Positions 33,741 through 42,574 of a DNA stretch of 64,000 nt are shown piece after piece. The DNA comes from NCEH01 sp002257205 (GTDB lineage: Bacteria > Pseudomonadota > Alphaproteobacteria > Rhizobiales > Xanthobacteraceae). The position numbers were made by a program, and so were the translations under genes. Below the pieces are notes generated by a model. The model was given only the letters and a program-made list of their open reading frames with translations. It had not been told where the DNA came from and did not search any database. Location: assembly GCF_043195105.1 (NCBI RefSeq), contig NZ_JBAFWO010000009.1, one strand, 5' to 3'. How positions within the stretch are numbered: the first letter of the stretch is position 1; each line of letters opens with the position of its first letter.

Positions 33741-34655
33741 CTATTGGCCGTTGGCTTGAATGCTCTCGATCGCGGCGGCGACGTCAGCGCCGGACAAGGG
33801 CGGCTGGGCGGAGGGCGCGGTCGCGGCAGTCCGCGCCTCGTCCTGAGCCGCCGAGAGGTAGAACAGGACGTTGCCGTCGCTATCCATGTGGCGGGCCGCG
33901 ACGCATCCTGGGTCCACGGGCGATCCCGGCGGCGTGGTCGAGCATGACCCCGCCGTGCGGCAGGGATCGGCCACGGTCCCCGATCCGACCATGCCGACCA
34001 TGCCGACCGTGCAGGCCGGCATGGTCGGGGTGCCGGACGACGACGTTGTCGCCGAGCGCATCCCAATGGTGGCGCGGCTGATGTCGCTGTTCTGCGCCAG
34101 ATTGAGCGCGTTCAGGGCCGTCACCCAGATATTCGCCGAGCCCATCACGCCGTTCCAGGCGAGGTTGTTCTGCAGACGCGCGGCACTGTTCATATCGATG
34201 GCCGCCATCACCGTCGTCGCGGTGCCAACCTGCGAACCGGCGTTGCGAAACGCAGATTGTGCGGCGCCGAGTGTCGATCGGCTGGCATCGAGGCCGGCGA
34301 CGACGTCGCCCGTCGACTTGAACAAGGTCTGGCTGTTGAGCGCGGCGCCGTGGGCCTCCGCTGTCGGGACCGCCGGCATTTCCGGTGCATAGACCTGGAT
34401 GGTGCGGCTGCCGGCGCCCGATTGCGGCTGCACCGTCGGATCGGTGACGCTGGCCTTCTTGCCCGTCGTGACGGCGCATTTCACGCCCTGATTGGCGTTC
34501 TGCCGTTGCGTGGAGATCGGTACCAGTTTGATGGTCGCGCCTGCGGTCTCCGAATGCTGCGTTAGCTGCGCGGCGTCGGTGGTCGGGATGGCGGCAAAGG
34601 CCGCGCCTGCGCCGATCCACGACCAGGCAATCACCGTCAGCGCGAGCCGCTTCAT
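33741..34655 (-). CDS. Exported secretion-system-associated protein
   Basis: 304 residues; signal peptide (WIGAGAAFAAIP). The first mature residues (IPTTDAAQLTQHSETAGATI) recall VirB5-type N-termini, then helical Ala/Gln-rich sequence and a C-terminal third with paired Cys (TMPACTVGMVG, DPCRTAGSC, VDPGCVAARH). It sits between virB4 and virB5, overlapping virB4 by four bases. It could be a second VirB5-like or a stabilising pilus protein. No named family is claimed. Confidence 0.7.
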   Translation of the reverse strand: MKRLALTVIAWSWIGAGAAFAAIPTTDAAQLTQHSETAGATIKLVPISTQRQNANQGVKCAVTTGKKASVTDPTVQPQSGAGSRTIQVYAPEMPAVPTAEAHGAALNSQTLFKSTGDVVAGLDASRSTLGAAQSAFRNAGSQVGTATTVMAAIDMNSAARLQNNLAWNGVMGSANIWVTALNALNLAQNSDISRATIGMRSATTSSSGTPTMPACTVGMVGMVGSGTVADPCRTAGSCSTTPPGSPVDPGCVAARHMDSDGNVLFYLSAAQDEARTAATAPSAQPPLSGADVAAAIESIQANGQ

Positions 34656-37063
34656 GCCTCAGCCCTTCCCATGAATATCGGCAGCCAGACGGCTGGATCG
34701 TCACCGACGCGGGCCCGCAGCGCGTCGAGCTCGGCCACGGTCTCGGTGCGGCCCGACAGCACCTTGATGATGTCCGGCATGCCGGCGAGATTGAGTTTGG
34801 CGATGACGCTGTCGCGGCCGTGCTTGATCAGGAAGGAACGGCTCTCCGGCACCGTGCTGCGGATCCAGGTCACTTCGCGCTCCGAGAGCCGGAAGGCGCG
34901 GGTGTAGCTTTCGTCATCCGCCTTCGGATTCGGGAAGAAGACATTGGTCGCGGTCTGCTCGATCAGCGTGCTCGCCGAGTTGGAGCGCACGATGTCGGCG
35001 GCCGATTGCGTCCCGAAGCCGATGATGCCGTTCTGCTTGCGGATTGTCTTCAGCTTGTCCTTGATGAAGAAGGCGAAGACCGGGTCGTCGAGCAGCCGCC
35101 AACCCTCGTCGAGGAAGATCATCACCGGATCGCCCGTCAACAGCTCCTCGGTGCGGTGGAAGATGTACATCAGCGCCGCGGTGCGGATGACGGGATCGTC
35201 CAGCACCCGTGTCATGTCGAACCCGAAGATGCTCGAGACCGAGAACTGATCGGCCTCATTATTGAACAGCCAACCGCGCTGGTCCGGCCGCATCCAGCTC
35301 TCCAACCGAGCGAGGAGATCGCCCTCGCCGGCCCGGATGCGCCCGCGCAACAGCGTCGAGAAGGCCTTTAGCGTCCGCCCGTCCGGCCCGGCGCTCAGCG
35401 CTGAAGCGATGGCGTTGCGGATGACCTGCTCCTCGGAGGCGCTGAGCTCGCCGCCATGGCCTGGCCGCAACATGAAGCCGAGGAGCTGGAACAGGAATTC
35501 GCGGTTCGGCGCTGTGTCGGGCAGGGACAGCGGATTGAACCCCGTCGGCTCGCCTGGGACCAGAACCTCATATTGGCCACCCATGGCGCGGATGAAGATC
35601 TCGGCGCCGCGATCCTTGTCGACGAACAGCAGCTTCGGTCGCGGCGTGACGCGCTGCGACTGCGCCGAGATGAAGGACAGGAAGACCGTCTTGCCGCTGC
35701 CCGAGGGCCCGACGACGGTGAAGTTGCCGAGGTCGCGAACATGGTGATTGTAGTAATAGGCAGTCTGCGAAGTGGTTTCGAACACCGAGATCGCCGGACC
35801 CCAATGGTTCCCGTCCAACCGCCCACTCGGGTAATTATGCAATGACGTGAAGCCGGCGAAGTTCTTTGAGGAGATCACCGACTTGCGCGCGATGTAGGGG
35901 AAATTCCCAGGCAGCTGGGCCCAGAAGGCCGGCTCGCAATTGAGATCCTCGCGCGTCCAGATCACCGAGCGATCGGTCAGCGCCGCGCCGACCGCGGTCA
36001 CGGTGGCGGCAACCTCGGCAACCGTGCGACCGAGGCACATCACCGACATGTGGTGCTCACCGTAGATCGCCTCGGACGCCAGGAGTTCGTCACGCGCTTC
36101 GTCAAGATGCTCGGCGATGATGGAGCCGGCCTCGTCCGACATGTCGACCTGCCGGGCGACGCGGTCGATCTGCTTGGCCGCCTCGGGGCGGTCGACGATG
36201 GCGAAACTCTGCGTCGCGATGAACTCGTGCGGGACACGCAACAGATTGTCGAAGGAGCCCGGTCCGGTCTGCGCCGGATACTCGCGGATCGACACCATGG
36301 CGCCGAAGCGGGTGTCCTCGGGCCCGGCGCCACGGATTTCGATGGCGTTCTTGCCGAAGAAGATCCGCTTCATCGACAGCGCATCGGCGAGCGCCATGCG
36401 TGGCAAATGCATTGGGCGGGGGATGCCACCATTGACGAGCTGAACGAGGAATTCCAGCGGTTCCGAGTGCCAGACCCCATCCCGGCGTACGACGCCGAGC
36501 TGGCGCGCTCCATAGGCGGCGAGATTCTCGCGCACTGCGGTCGAGGCGTCGTGCAACTCGCTCAAGGCCGTCTGCGACGCCACGGATTCGCCGGCGGCGT
36601 CCTTGCGTCCAAGCAGCTTCGTCAGCATCGCGTCGAACGTGCCGGCCTGGCCCTGCAGCGGCCGACGCACGATGGTCAGATAGAGATCATTGACGAACAT
36701 CCGCCGCTGCGACAGCGCCGCGTCATAGCGCTCGTCGATCTCGCGGCACAGCGCATTGTCGAAGCTCGACGCGATCCGCGGCTGCACCTCGCGGCGGATG
36801 ATATGGCTGACGAGCGCGAAGCGGGAATTGGCCAGCGTGCGGACGAGGTCGTTGCGCGCCAACAGGCGGGAGTTGATCTCGCTAATGTCGGCGGTCTCGA
36901 AGGAATAGCCCTCGCATTTCAGGATCGTCATCACCAGACCGTCGCGGGTCTTGATGACGTGATCGTCGACATGGCGGGTATAGGGGATGTGGCTGGCCAC
37001 CGGACGCTCGCGGCGCGACACCGCACCGTAGGTCAGTTCATCGAGGAGTGCCTTTGCCACCAT
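34652..37063 (-). CDS. virB4: VirB4 secretion ATPase
   Basis: 803 residues. N-terminal CagE/TrbE domain (PYTRHVDDHVIKTRDGLVMT) and C-terminal ATPase with Walker A VVGPSGSGKTVFLSF, LLFVDKDRGAEIFIRAMGG and Walker B MIFLDEGWRLLDDP, then GFGTQSAADIVRS. The largest component of the operon; powers pilus assembly and transfer. Confidence 0.96.
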   Translation of the reverse strand: MVAKALLDELTYGAVSRRERPVASHIPYTRHVDDHVIKTRDGLVMTILKCEGYSFETADISEINSRLLARNDLVRTLANSRFALVSHIIRREVQPRIASSFDNALCREIDERYDAALSQRRMFVNDLYLTIVRRPLQGQAGTFDAMLTKLLGRKDAAGESVASQTALSELHDASTAVRENLAAYGARQLGVVRRDGVWHSEPLEFLVQLVNGGIPRPMHLPRMALADALSMKRIFFGKNAIEIRGAGPEDTRFGAMVSIREYPAQTGPGSFDNLLRVPHEFIATQSFAIVDRPEAAKQIDRVARQVDMSDEAGSIIAEHLDEARDELLASEAIYGEHHMSVMCLGRTVAEVAATVTAVGAALTDRSVIWTREDLNCEPAFWAQLPGNFPYIARKSVISSKNFAGFTSLHNYPSGRLDGNHWGPAISVFETTSQTAYYYNHHVRDLGNFTVVGPSGSGKTVFLSFISAQSQRVTPRPKLLFVDKDRGAEIFIRAMGGQYEVLVPGEPTGFNPLSLPDTAPNREFLFQLLGFMLRPGHGGELSASEEQVIRNAIASALSAGPDGRTLKAFSTLLRGRIRAGEGDLLARLESWMRPDQRGWLFNNEADQFSVSSIFGFDMTRVLDDPVIRTAALMYIFHRTEELLTGDPVMIFLDEGWRLLDDPVFAFFIKDKLKTIRKQNGIIGFGTQSAADIVRSNSASTLIEQTATNVFFPNPKADDESYTRAFRLSEREVTWIRSTVPESRSFLIKHGRDSVIAKLNLAGMPDIIKVLSGRTETVAELDALRARVGDDPAVWLPIFMGRAEA

Positions 37064-37072
37064 CTCCTCGCC

Positions 37073-37369
37073 TCACGCGCGATAGCTGTCGGCGGCCCAG
37101 AAGGCGCGCGAGCGGGGTGGGCATCTTGTCGATTTGACGAACAGGATTTCGAAGATGCGATCATCGCGCAGCGTCAATATGTAGCCGAACAGATGCAGCG
37201 GGATTGCGACCAGCAGCAGGAACAAATTGTGGGAGATCAGAAAGCAGACCGACGAGACCACGCCGTTGAACATGAAATACATGTACGGCACGCCCATCAG
37301 CGTCGGCGCGCGTGTGAGTGCTTTGACCAGCGGGCTGATATGCGGCTCTTCGAGGTGCTGGCTGTTCAT
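37073..37369 (-). CDS. virB3: VirB3 inner-membrane protein
   Basis: 98 residues from the ATG at 37369, which overlaps the virB2 stop. Pattern PLVKALTRAPTLMGVPYMYF then two membrane helices and LTLRDDRIFEILFVKSTRCP is the classic VirB3 signature. Ten bases separate it from virB4. Confidence 0.93.
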   Translation of the reverse strand: MNSQHLEEPHISPLVKALTRAPTLMGVPYMYFMFNGVVSSVCFLISHNLFLLLVAIPLHLFGYILTLRDDRIFEILFVKSTRCPPRSRAFWAADSYRA

Positions 37370-37671
37370 TGACCGACCGCCGACTGGAAGAATTGAACGA
37401 TCTGCGCCGAACCGAACACCAGCACGATGCCGAAGATCACACTGCCGGCGATGCCCCAGGTCAGCCGGCCCGACCAGGCGAAGAAGCCGCAGGCGATGAC
37501 GGCAAGCGTCGCCAGCGCGGTGGCGATCGGGCCGGTCAGCGCCTGCACGAGGGTGGTCAGCGTCGACTGCACCGGCTGCAGTGTGCCGCCCGACTGTGCG
37601 GCGGCGCCGGCGGTCATCAGAAGCAACATGGCTCCGGTGAGGTAAGGAACGCGTCTCGACGGCTGCTTCAT
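37366..37671 (-). CDS. virB2: VirB2 major pilin
   Basis: 101 residues: long signal peptide ending at AAAQSGGT, then two hydrophobic helices (ALTGPIATALATLAVIACGF; LTWGIAGSVIFGIVLVFGSA) separated by a basic turn, as in VirB2/TrbC pilins. It follows virB1 by eleven bases. Confidence 0.93.
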   Translation of the reverse strand: MKQPSRRVPYLTGAMLLLMTAGAAAQSGGTLQPVQSTLTTLVQALTGPIATALATLAVIACGFFAWSGRLTWGIAGSVIFGIVLVFGSAQIVQFFQSAVGQ

Positions 37672-37682
37672 CTACGGTCTCC

Positions 37683-38426
37683 TCAGTCGACATGCATCAC
37701 GAAGCCGTCGCTCCATTGTGTCTTGGCGCGTGGCTTCGCAGGCTCCGAGGCTGCCGCTGGTGAAGCGCCGCCGGAGAGAGGTTGGATGATGTCGGCAGCG
37801 GCCGACGCGACCCGCGCGGCGCCGACTGTCGCGGCCGCGGCGGGGTCTGGCCATGTATAGAAGTCGTTCATGACGTCGGCGACGAAACGCACGGTCTCGG
37901 GATAAGGCGGAACACCGCGGCTTTTTTGCACGGCGGCCTCACCGGCGTTGTAGGCGGCGAGAATGAAGAACGGATTCCGGTAGCGCTCGTGCAGCGCGCG
38001 CAGAAAGCGGACGCCGCCGCGTACATTGCCTACCGGGTCGCACAGATCGACATCGAAACGCTGCGCCGTCTCGGGCATCAACTGCATCAGGCCATACGCG
38101 CCCTTTTCCGATAGCGCCGTCGACAGATAGCGGCTCTCGATCTTGGCGACCGACAAGACGAAGTCCGGATAGAACTTCTCCTCTGTGGCGATCCTCACGA
38201 TCAGCGCCCTCGCGGCATCGGATGCGAGGTCCGTGGCAGGCGCACAGGGAGATGCCGCGCCCTTCTGACCCTGGAGTATCTCGACCGGTTGCGCCGGCGC
38301 TTCGATCGGGACGACGCGGCCGGAACTGTCGACGGTGGCGAGCGTCGTAGGCGCTCCGCTCTGCGCGCTGGCCCCTGCCATCCCGGTCGTCAGGAGCGTT
38401 CCGATCGTCAAGCCGCGAATCCACAT
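37683..38426 (-). CDS. virB1: VirB1 lytic transglycosylase
   Basis: 247 residues with signal peptide (MWIRGLTIGTLLTTGMAGAS). SLT domain with catalytic Glu in SVAKIESRYLSTALSEKGAY, followed by GLMQLMPETAQRF and AAYNAGEAAVQKSRGVPPYP. It opens peptidoglycan for the secretion apparatus. First gene of the minus-strand operon. Confidence 0.94.
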   Translation of the reverse strand: MWIRGLTIGTLLTTGMAGASAQSGAPTTLATVDSSGRVVPIEAPAQPVEILQGQKGAASPCAPATDLASDAARALIVRIATEEKFYPDFVLSVAKIESRYLSTALSEKGAYGLMQLMPETAQRFDVDLCDPVGNVRGGVRFLRALHERYRNPFFILAAYNAGEAAVQKSRGVPPYPETVRFVADVMNDFYTWPDPAAAATVGAARVASAAADIIQPLSGGASPAAASEPAKPRAKTQWSDGFVMHVD

Positions 38427-38456
38427 GCCCTGCCCTCAAATCAATTCGCCATGGAC

Positions 38457-38484
38457 AATATATTGAATGTTGATACGATGGCAA
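38457..38484 (-). promoter_or_regulatory. Predicted promoter of the virB operon
   Basis: On the minus strand, TTGCCA (38484-38479) and TATATT (38462-38457) with a 16-bp spacer lie 31 bases before virB1. This AT-rich pocket is the only one in the divergent region. Confidence 0.45.
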
Positions 38485-38529
38485 CACGACTGGCGACGAG
38501 TTTTCCTAGAGGACCGAAAAGGAGGGCGG

Positions 38530-39033
38530 ATGAAGCGGCCTCAGTGGTTGGCGATGGCGATAATCGTCACCGGCGGCGCGCTTGGGCCCGGCGGAGCCGG
38601 GGCGCAGGATGCCTCATTTGGCTGCAAGGTACTCCTTTGCGCCGCTGCCACGGCGCCCAGCTGGTCGGGCATCCCCTATTGCGTGCCGGTCATGCAGCAG
38701 CTCTTCCGGTCGCTCGCGCGCGGCGGGTCCTGGCCGACCTGCCCGGAAGGCAATGCCGGGCGCCTTGGCTTTGAGCCCTATTTCGCCTGCCCGACCGGCA
38801 CGACGCCCATGCAACGAACCGGCGGCGATACCGACGCGCTCGTGCCGGCGCCGAACGGTGATCTTTGCGCCGACACCTCCAAACCGCGGCGCGATTGCCA
38901 TAGTGGTGACGATGGGTCGTGTGAGACTACCTATCCCACGACACCACGGCAGGCTCGCACCGAGCCCAATTATGTCGACATCTCCACGGCGAACGGCGCG
39001 CAGCGCTTTTATTTCTCGCTGAGGGGATACTGA
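38530..39033 (+). CDS. Exported Cys-rich protein, unknown
   Basis: 167 residues from the ATG at 38530, with a strong GGAGGG ribosome site; an upstream start at 38467 is unlikely. Signal peptide, then DASFGCKVLLCAAATAPSWS and YCVPVMQQLFRSLARGGSWP with eight or so cysteines overall. No family recognised. Divergent from the virB operon and followed after one base by the next gene, so it starts a plus-strand operon of exported proteins that probably serve conjugation at the cell envelope. Confidence 0.72.
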   Translation: MKRPQWLAMAIIVTGGALGPGGAGAQDASFGCKVLLCAAATAPSWSGIPYCVPVMQQLFRSLARGGSWPTCPEGNAGRLGFEPYFACPTGTTPMQRTGGDTDALVPAPNGDLCADTSKPRRDCHSGDDGSCETTYPTTPRQARTEPNYVDISTANGAQRFYFSLRGY

Positions 39034-39034
39034 G

Positions 39035-39655
39035 ATGCGCCGCGTCCGCGTCGCGCTCCTCGTGCTGGCGGCCGCGGTATCGCCCGTGGCGGCGCAGTCC
39101 GCCGCGCCGGGCTGGTTTGCCGTCCCAGGCAACGCTGTCTACCAGACCGGCGACAGCTGGACGGACGGCGGCGTGATCTATCGCCTTTATGGGGTTCAGT
39201 CCTGCCTGCGCGGCACCATCGTCACCAATGCGCATGGCGTGAAGCGTGACTGCGGCGAGGCCTCGCTCGCGATGCTGATCGCGCTGACGCGGGACCTGAA
39301 GCCACAATGCTACCAGGCGGCTGCCCTGCCGGAGGCGCGCACGGTCTTCGTGTTCTGCATCGCGCAACCATTGAGCGGAGCAGGCGCCGGCTCACGGATC
39401 GATCTCGGCACCGCGCTGATTTCGACCGGCTACGGCTTCGCGGCGCTGACACCCGACGGCAAGCCGGTCCACCCGCCCTACTTCGTCGCGCAGCTCGTGG
39501 CGCAACGCGGACACGCCGGGCTGTGGGCCTTCGCCGACCTGCCCGAACCGAACGCCATCATCCTGCGCGCGCTCCGGGCGGATCGATCGGCTACGACGCC
39601 GTCGCAGCCAACAGCCTCGAGCGCCCCGGACACGCCAGGGATCGCGCCGCCATGA
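39035..39655 (+). CDS. Exported thermonuclease-fold protein (first paralogue)
   Basis: 206 residues; signal peptide ending AAVSPVAAQS. A staphylococcal-nuclease-like (TNase) barrel is suggested by DGGVIYRLYGVQSCLRG, DCGEASLAMLIAL and LISTGYGFAAL. Compared with true nucleases the Asp/Glu/Arg catalytic set is incomplete, and Cys residues replace part of it, so catalysis is doubtful. It resembles the gene at 40014 (YRLYGIDTC motif), and the pair flanks ssb. Pro-rich C-terminal tail. Confidence 0.65.
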   Translation: MRRVRVALLVLAAAVSPVAAQSAAPGWFAVPGNAVYQTGDSWTDGGVIYRLYGVQSCLRGTIVTNAHGVKRDCGEASLAMLIALTRDLKPQCYQAAALPEARTVFVFCIAQPLSGAGAGSRIDLGTALISTGYGFAALTPDGKPVHPPYFVAQLVAQRGHAGLWAFADLPEPNAIILRALRADRSATTPSQPTASSAPDTPGIAPP

Positions 39656-39688
39656 CCAACGCCACCACCAGCCGAGGGAGCCTTGCCC

Positions 39689-40030
39689 ATGAGAACCACC
39701 AACCTGTTCATCCTTCGCGGCCATGTCGGACAGGCACCGAAGGCCTTTGGCAAGACCGCCAAGGTCAATGTCGCGACCGATCGCGTCTGGACCGACAGCA
39801 AGGGCGAGCGAAAGGAAGAGACCGACTGGGTGACGATCAGCCTGCTGAACGAAAAGGTCGCCCAATGGGCGCTGACCCATGTCGTCAAAGGCGACGCCGT
39901 CTACGCGGAGTGCCGCATCGCCGACGGCTCATATAAGGATAAGGCCGGTGAGACAGTCTACACCACCGACGTCATCGCCAATGCCTTCCACAAGCTCGAC
40001 CTGGGCAACCGTGATGACGCGGGGGCGTAA
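39689..40030 (+). CDS. ssb: Single-stranded DNA-binding protein
   Basis: 113 residues from the ATG at 39689 (GGGAG eight bases upstream). OB-fold pattern of a short SSB: NLFILRGHVGQAPKAFGKTA, KVNVATDRVWTDSKGERKEE, TDWVTISLLNEKVAQWALTH, KGDAVYAECRI, TTDVIANAFHKLD. It lacks the acidic C-terminal tip (DDIPF) that recruits partner proteins in housekeeping SSB. It probably coats transferred DNA in the recipient or the donor. Confidence 0.85.
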   Translation: MRTTNLFILRGHVGQAPKAFGKTAKVNVATDRVWTDSKGERKEETDWVTISLLNEKVAQWALTHVVKGDAVYAECRIADGSYKDKAGETVYTTDVIANAFHKLDLGNRDDAGA

Positions 40031-40613
40031 CCGCGGCGCCAGAACGGGGACCATCGTCATGGTCGCCACGCTTGCCGCGACCACATTGGCCGGCGCGCAA
40101 TCGCCGGAAAGATCCGGCCTTTACTCGCCAGGTAGCGCGCTGCAATCGCCACCGCTGCGCGTCGAGGTTCTCGACGGGACGCGCTTTCGCGATATCGAGA
40201 CGCAGGCTGTCTATCGGCTCTACGGCATCGACACCTGTGCGCCAGGGCAAGCCGCTCATCTCGGCCGTCAGCCCTGGCCGTGCGGCACCGTGGCGGCGGC
40301 TTGGCTGGTCTCGGCAACGCTCAACAAATGGGTTGCCTGCAACATTCTTCGCGATGAGCAGGGCGAGCACCTCGCGCGCTGCGCCTCGGCGGATCACGCC
40401 GATATCGGCGCCGACATGATCCGCGACGGCATTGCGATGACCCTGCCGCCAAGCGAGCAGGATCCCGCGATCCGCGCCTATGTGTCGGCCGAGAGGGACG
40501 CGCGCAAAGCCTATCGGGGCATCTGGGCCAGCACGTTCCAGATGCCCTGGGAGTACCGGACCAGCGATCGGCGGCGTGCCATCGCGAAGAAAGGCGCCGA
40601 GGCCGCGCCATGA
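40014..40613 (+). CDS. Exported thermonuclease-fold protein (second paralogue)
   Basis: 199 residues from the ATG at 40014, overlapping the ssb end by 17 bases; an internal ATG at 40059 (MVATLAATTLAG) could give a cleaner signal peptide. TNase-like core: EVLDGTRFRDIETQAVYRLY, GIDTCAPGQ, PWPCGTVAAAWLVS, GEHLARCASADHADIGADMI, AERDARKAYRGIWASTFQMP. The Arg of RLYGID and a later Arg are kept; the acidic pocket is partly changed. Probably a degraded or specialised nuclease of the conjugation locus. Confidence 0.7.
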   Translation: MTRGRNRGARTGTIVMVATLAATTLAGAQSPERSGLYSPGSALQSPPLRVEVLDGTRFRDIETQAVYRLYGIDTCAPGQAAHLGRQPWPCGTVAAAWLVSATLNKWVACNILRDEQGEHLARCASADHADIGADMIRDGIAMTLPPSEQDPAIRAYVSAERDARKAYRGIWASTFQMPWEYRTSDRRRAIAKKGAEAAP

Positions 40614-41161
40614 ACGTCGCGGCCTATCTCGCGCCCGGGCTTCTGGCGCTCGCCCTGGCGGCTTGCGCCGCCCCGACGTCGCCGGTTGTCGAGGCGTTGC
40701 CTCTGCCATCGCGCGACACGCTCTACGAGCCAGACCGCGTTCAGCCCGGGCGCCTCGAATACGCTCCCGATCGGACGACGTTCGCCCCGATCCTGACCGA
40801 ACGCTTCTCCTATCCGACGCAGGCCCAGGCCAACGACGCCTATCGCCGGCTGCTTGGCGACGACCCGATCCCGCCGTCGCGCGCGACCTCTGTCTGGCTC
40901 TTCGGCTGCAAGCCCGGAGCGCTCGATGCCCAGACCGCGCGCGTCAGCCGCTACCGGGGACCCGTCGTGCATTGCGCCACAGATTTTCTCGATGCCGGGG
41001 GCAGACGTCTCAGGCGCGAGACCGCGAACTTCTATCATTACCGCTCTGTCTGGAACATGCAGCCGGTCGATCCGCCGCGAACCCTTGTCCCCTGGCGCGG
41101 CGGTGAGCGCTCGCCGAAAGACGCGTGGCGCTGGGTCCCGGGCCGCGATCGATACGAATAG
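40610..41161 (+). CDS. Lipoprotein, unknown
   Basis: 183 residues, overlapping the upstream stop by four bases (ATGA). Signal peptide with lipobox LAACAAP (Cys near 19). The mature part is soluble with RLLGDDPIPPSRATSVWLFG and NFYHYRSVWNMQPVDPPRTL segments. No family recognised. Operon position implies an envelope role in conjugation. Confidence 0.72.
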   Translation: MNVAAYLAPGLLALALAACAAPTSPVVEALPLPSRDTLYEPDRVQPGRLEYAPDRTTFAPILTERFSYPTQAQANDAYRRLLGDDPIPPSRATSVWLFGCKPGALDAQTARVSRYRGPVVHCATDFLDAGGRRLRRETANFYHYRSVWNMQPVDPPRTLVPWRGGERSPKDAWRWVPGRDRYE

Positions 41162-41221
41162 CGCGGCGGGGGCTTTCCACGGGTGCGACATTGGTTCATT
41201 ATACTAGATGTTGTTGAAGGA

Positions 41222-41839
41222 ATGCGCACCTGCTTTCCACGGCATATCGCGCGACGAATGCCAGCGATCGCCGCTGCATGGATGTCTCTTGTGATCCCGG
41301 CACTCGTTCATGCCCAGGCGCTCACCGCAGATCCAGGAGCGTGGCGTCCGATGTCCTATGCCGATCTCCAGCACGCGACGGCGGACACCGCCACCTATGC
41401 CGACATCTGGAAGGACGCCATCGAGGACAACAACCGCGCCTATCTCGCGCGCGGCGACACGCGCTACGCAAGCGCCAACGCCCCGGCGACCGAGGCGCAT
41501 TTCGTCATTTGGAGCGCCAGGAAGGCGGTCGTGCTCAGCATCCTGAACACGGCGACGGGCTGCACGCTGAAAGAGGTCCAGGCGTCGGCGCGCGCCACGA
41601 TAAAACTCTGTCCCCTGCGGATCGCCATCTATGAAGGCATTCAGGTTCGCACCCTCGACGGGGGGAGCGCCTGCTTCCTCGAACTCGCGCCGGCCGCGGC
41701 GGGCGCACCCGTGGACCTCGCCCGAACCGTCGCCTACGCTGCCTATGATGTCGCGACGAAGACGGTGAAGACCGGCCTCGTCATCGACCATCAGGCCGTC
41801 GACGGCTGCTCGAACAACATCCCGCTGGGCGCGCCATGA
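41222..41839 (+). CDS. Exported protein, paralogue A
   Basis: About 205 residues if begun at the ATG at 41222; a GTG at 41183 and an ATG at 41261 are alternatives, none with an ideal ribosome site. Signal peptide (MSLVIPALVHAQA). The mature part starts with GAWRPMSYADLQHATADTAT and contains ILNTATGCTLKEVQAS, KLCPLRIAIYEG and a final GCSNNI. The same order of features occurs in the next gene, indicating duplication. Function unknown. Confidence 0.65.
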   Translation: MRTCFPRHIARRMPAIAAAWMSLVIPALVHAQALTADPGAWRPMSYADLQHATADTATYADIWKDAIEDNNRAYLARGDTRYASANAPATEAHFVIWSARKAVVLSILNTATGCTLKEVQASARATIKLCPLRIAIYEGIQVRTLDGGSACFLELAPAAAGAPVDLARTVAYAAYDVATKTVKTGLVIDHQAVDGCSNNIPLGAP

Positions 41840-41985
41840 TCAAACGGCTGCGCGCCCGCCATCATCCAATGTCCGCTGACGGCGCGGTCAAGGCGACCCC
41901 TTGCGGGGCGCGGCTTGCGCCGCGGCCCGGACCGCCCCTGCGGCCATGCCATGCTGGCCGGCCATCTCAGCATCAGGAGGCTTCG

Positions 41986-42552
41986 ATGCGTTCCTTTCTC
42001 GTCATCGCACTTGTCGGGCTTACCACCCTCTCAACGGCCGCCGTTGCGCAGGACCAGGGCTCCGGGGCCTGGCAGCCGATGACGTTCCACAATTTCCAGA
42101 CGCCATCGAAAACCGACACCCTGCAGACGCTCGTCTGGCCGGACGTGATCCGCGAAGCGAATGCCTACGTCACCACCGAGCTCAAGCGACCGCTCAATGG
42201 CAAGAATGCCCTGGTGACGGCCCTGTCCTCGACCTATCGCGACGGGTCCCGCACGATCATTGTCAGCACCGCGCTCTCGCGCGATTGCGACAGCGGCGCG
42301 AACGACGCCGGCGCCGAGATCGAGCCATCGACCTGTCCGCTGCGCATCGTCACCATCGAGAACGGCAAGGTTCTCGCCATCAAGACGGCAACGGGCTGCT
42401 ACGCGGATCACGCCGATCCGGACATCCCGGCGAAGAACCGCAATGACAATTCCTACACGCGCTTCGATCCGGCAGCCGGCACCATCGCCTTCCGGACCAA
42501 TGTCGGCGGTCGCGACGTGCCCGGCTGCGCGCGGACCTATTCGATCAGGTGA
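41986..42552 (+). CDS. Exported protein, paralogue B
   Basis: 188 residues from the ATG at 41986 (GGAGG upstream). Signal peptide (ALVGLTTLSTAAVAQ). The mature part starts GSGAWQPMTFHNFQTPSKTD and has STCPLRIVTIENGKVLAIKT, TATGCYADHADPD and a final GCARTYSIR, mirroring the previous gene. Two Cys pairs are conserved between the copies. No family recognised. Confidence 0.72.
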   Translation: MRSFLVIALVGLTTLSTAAVAQDQGSGAWQPMTFHNFQTPSKTDTLQTLVWPDVIREANAYVTTELKRPLNGKNALVTALSSTYRDGSRTIIVSTALSRDCDSGANDAGAEIEPSTCPLRIVTIENGKVLAIKTATGCYADHADPDIPAKNRNDNSYTRFDPAAGTIAFRTNVGGRDVPGCARTYSIR

Positions 42553-42574
42553 TTCCCTGCACCAGGAGGCGACC

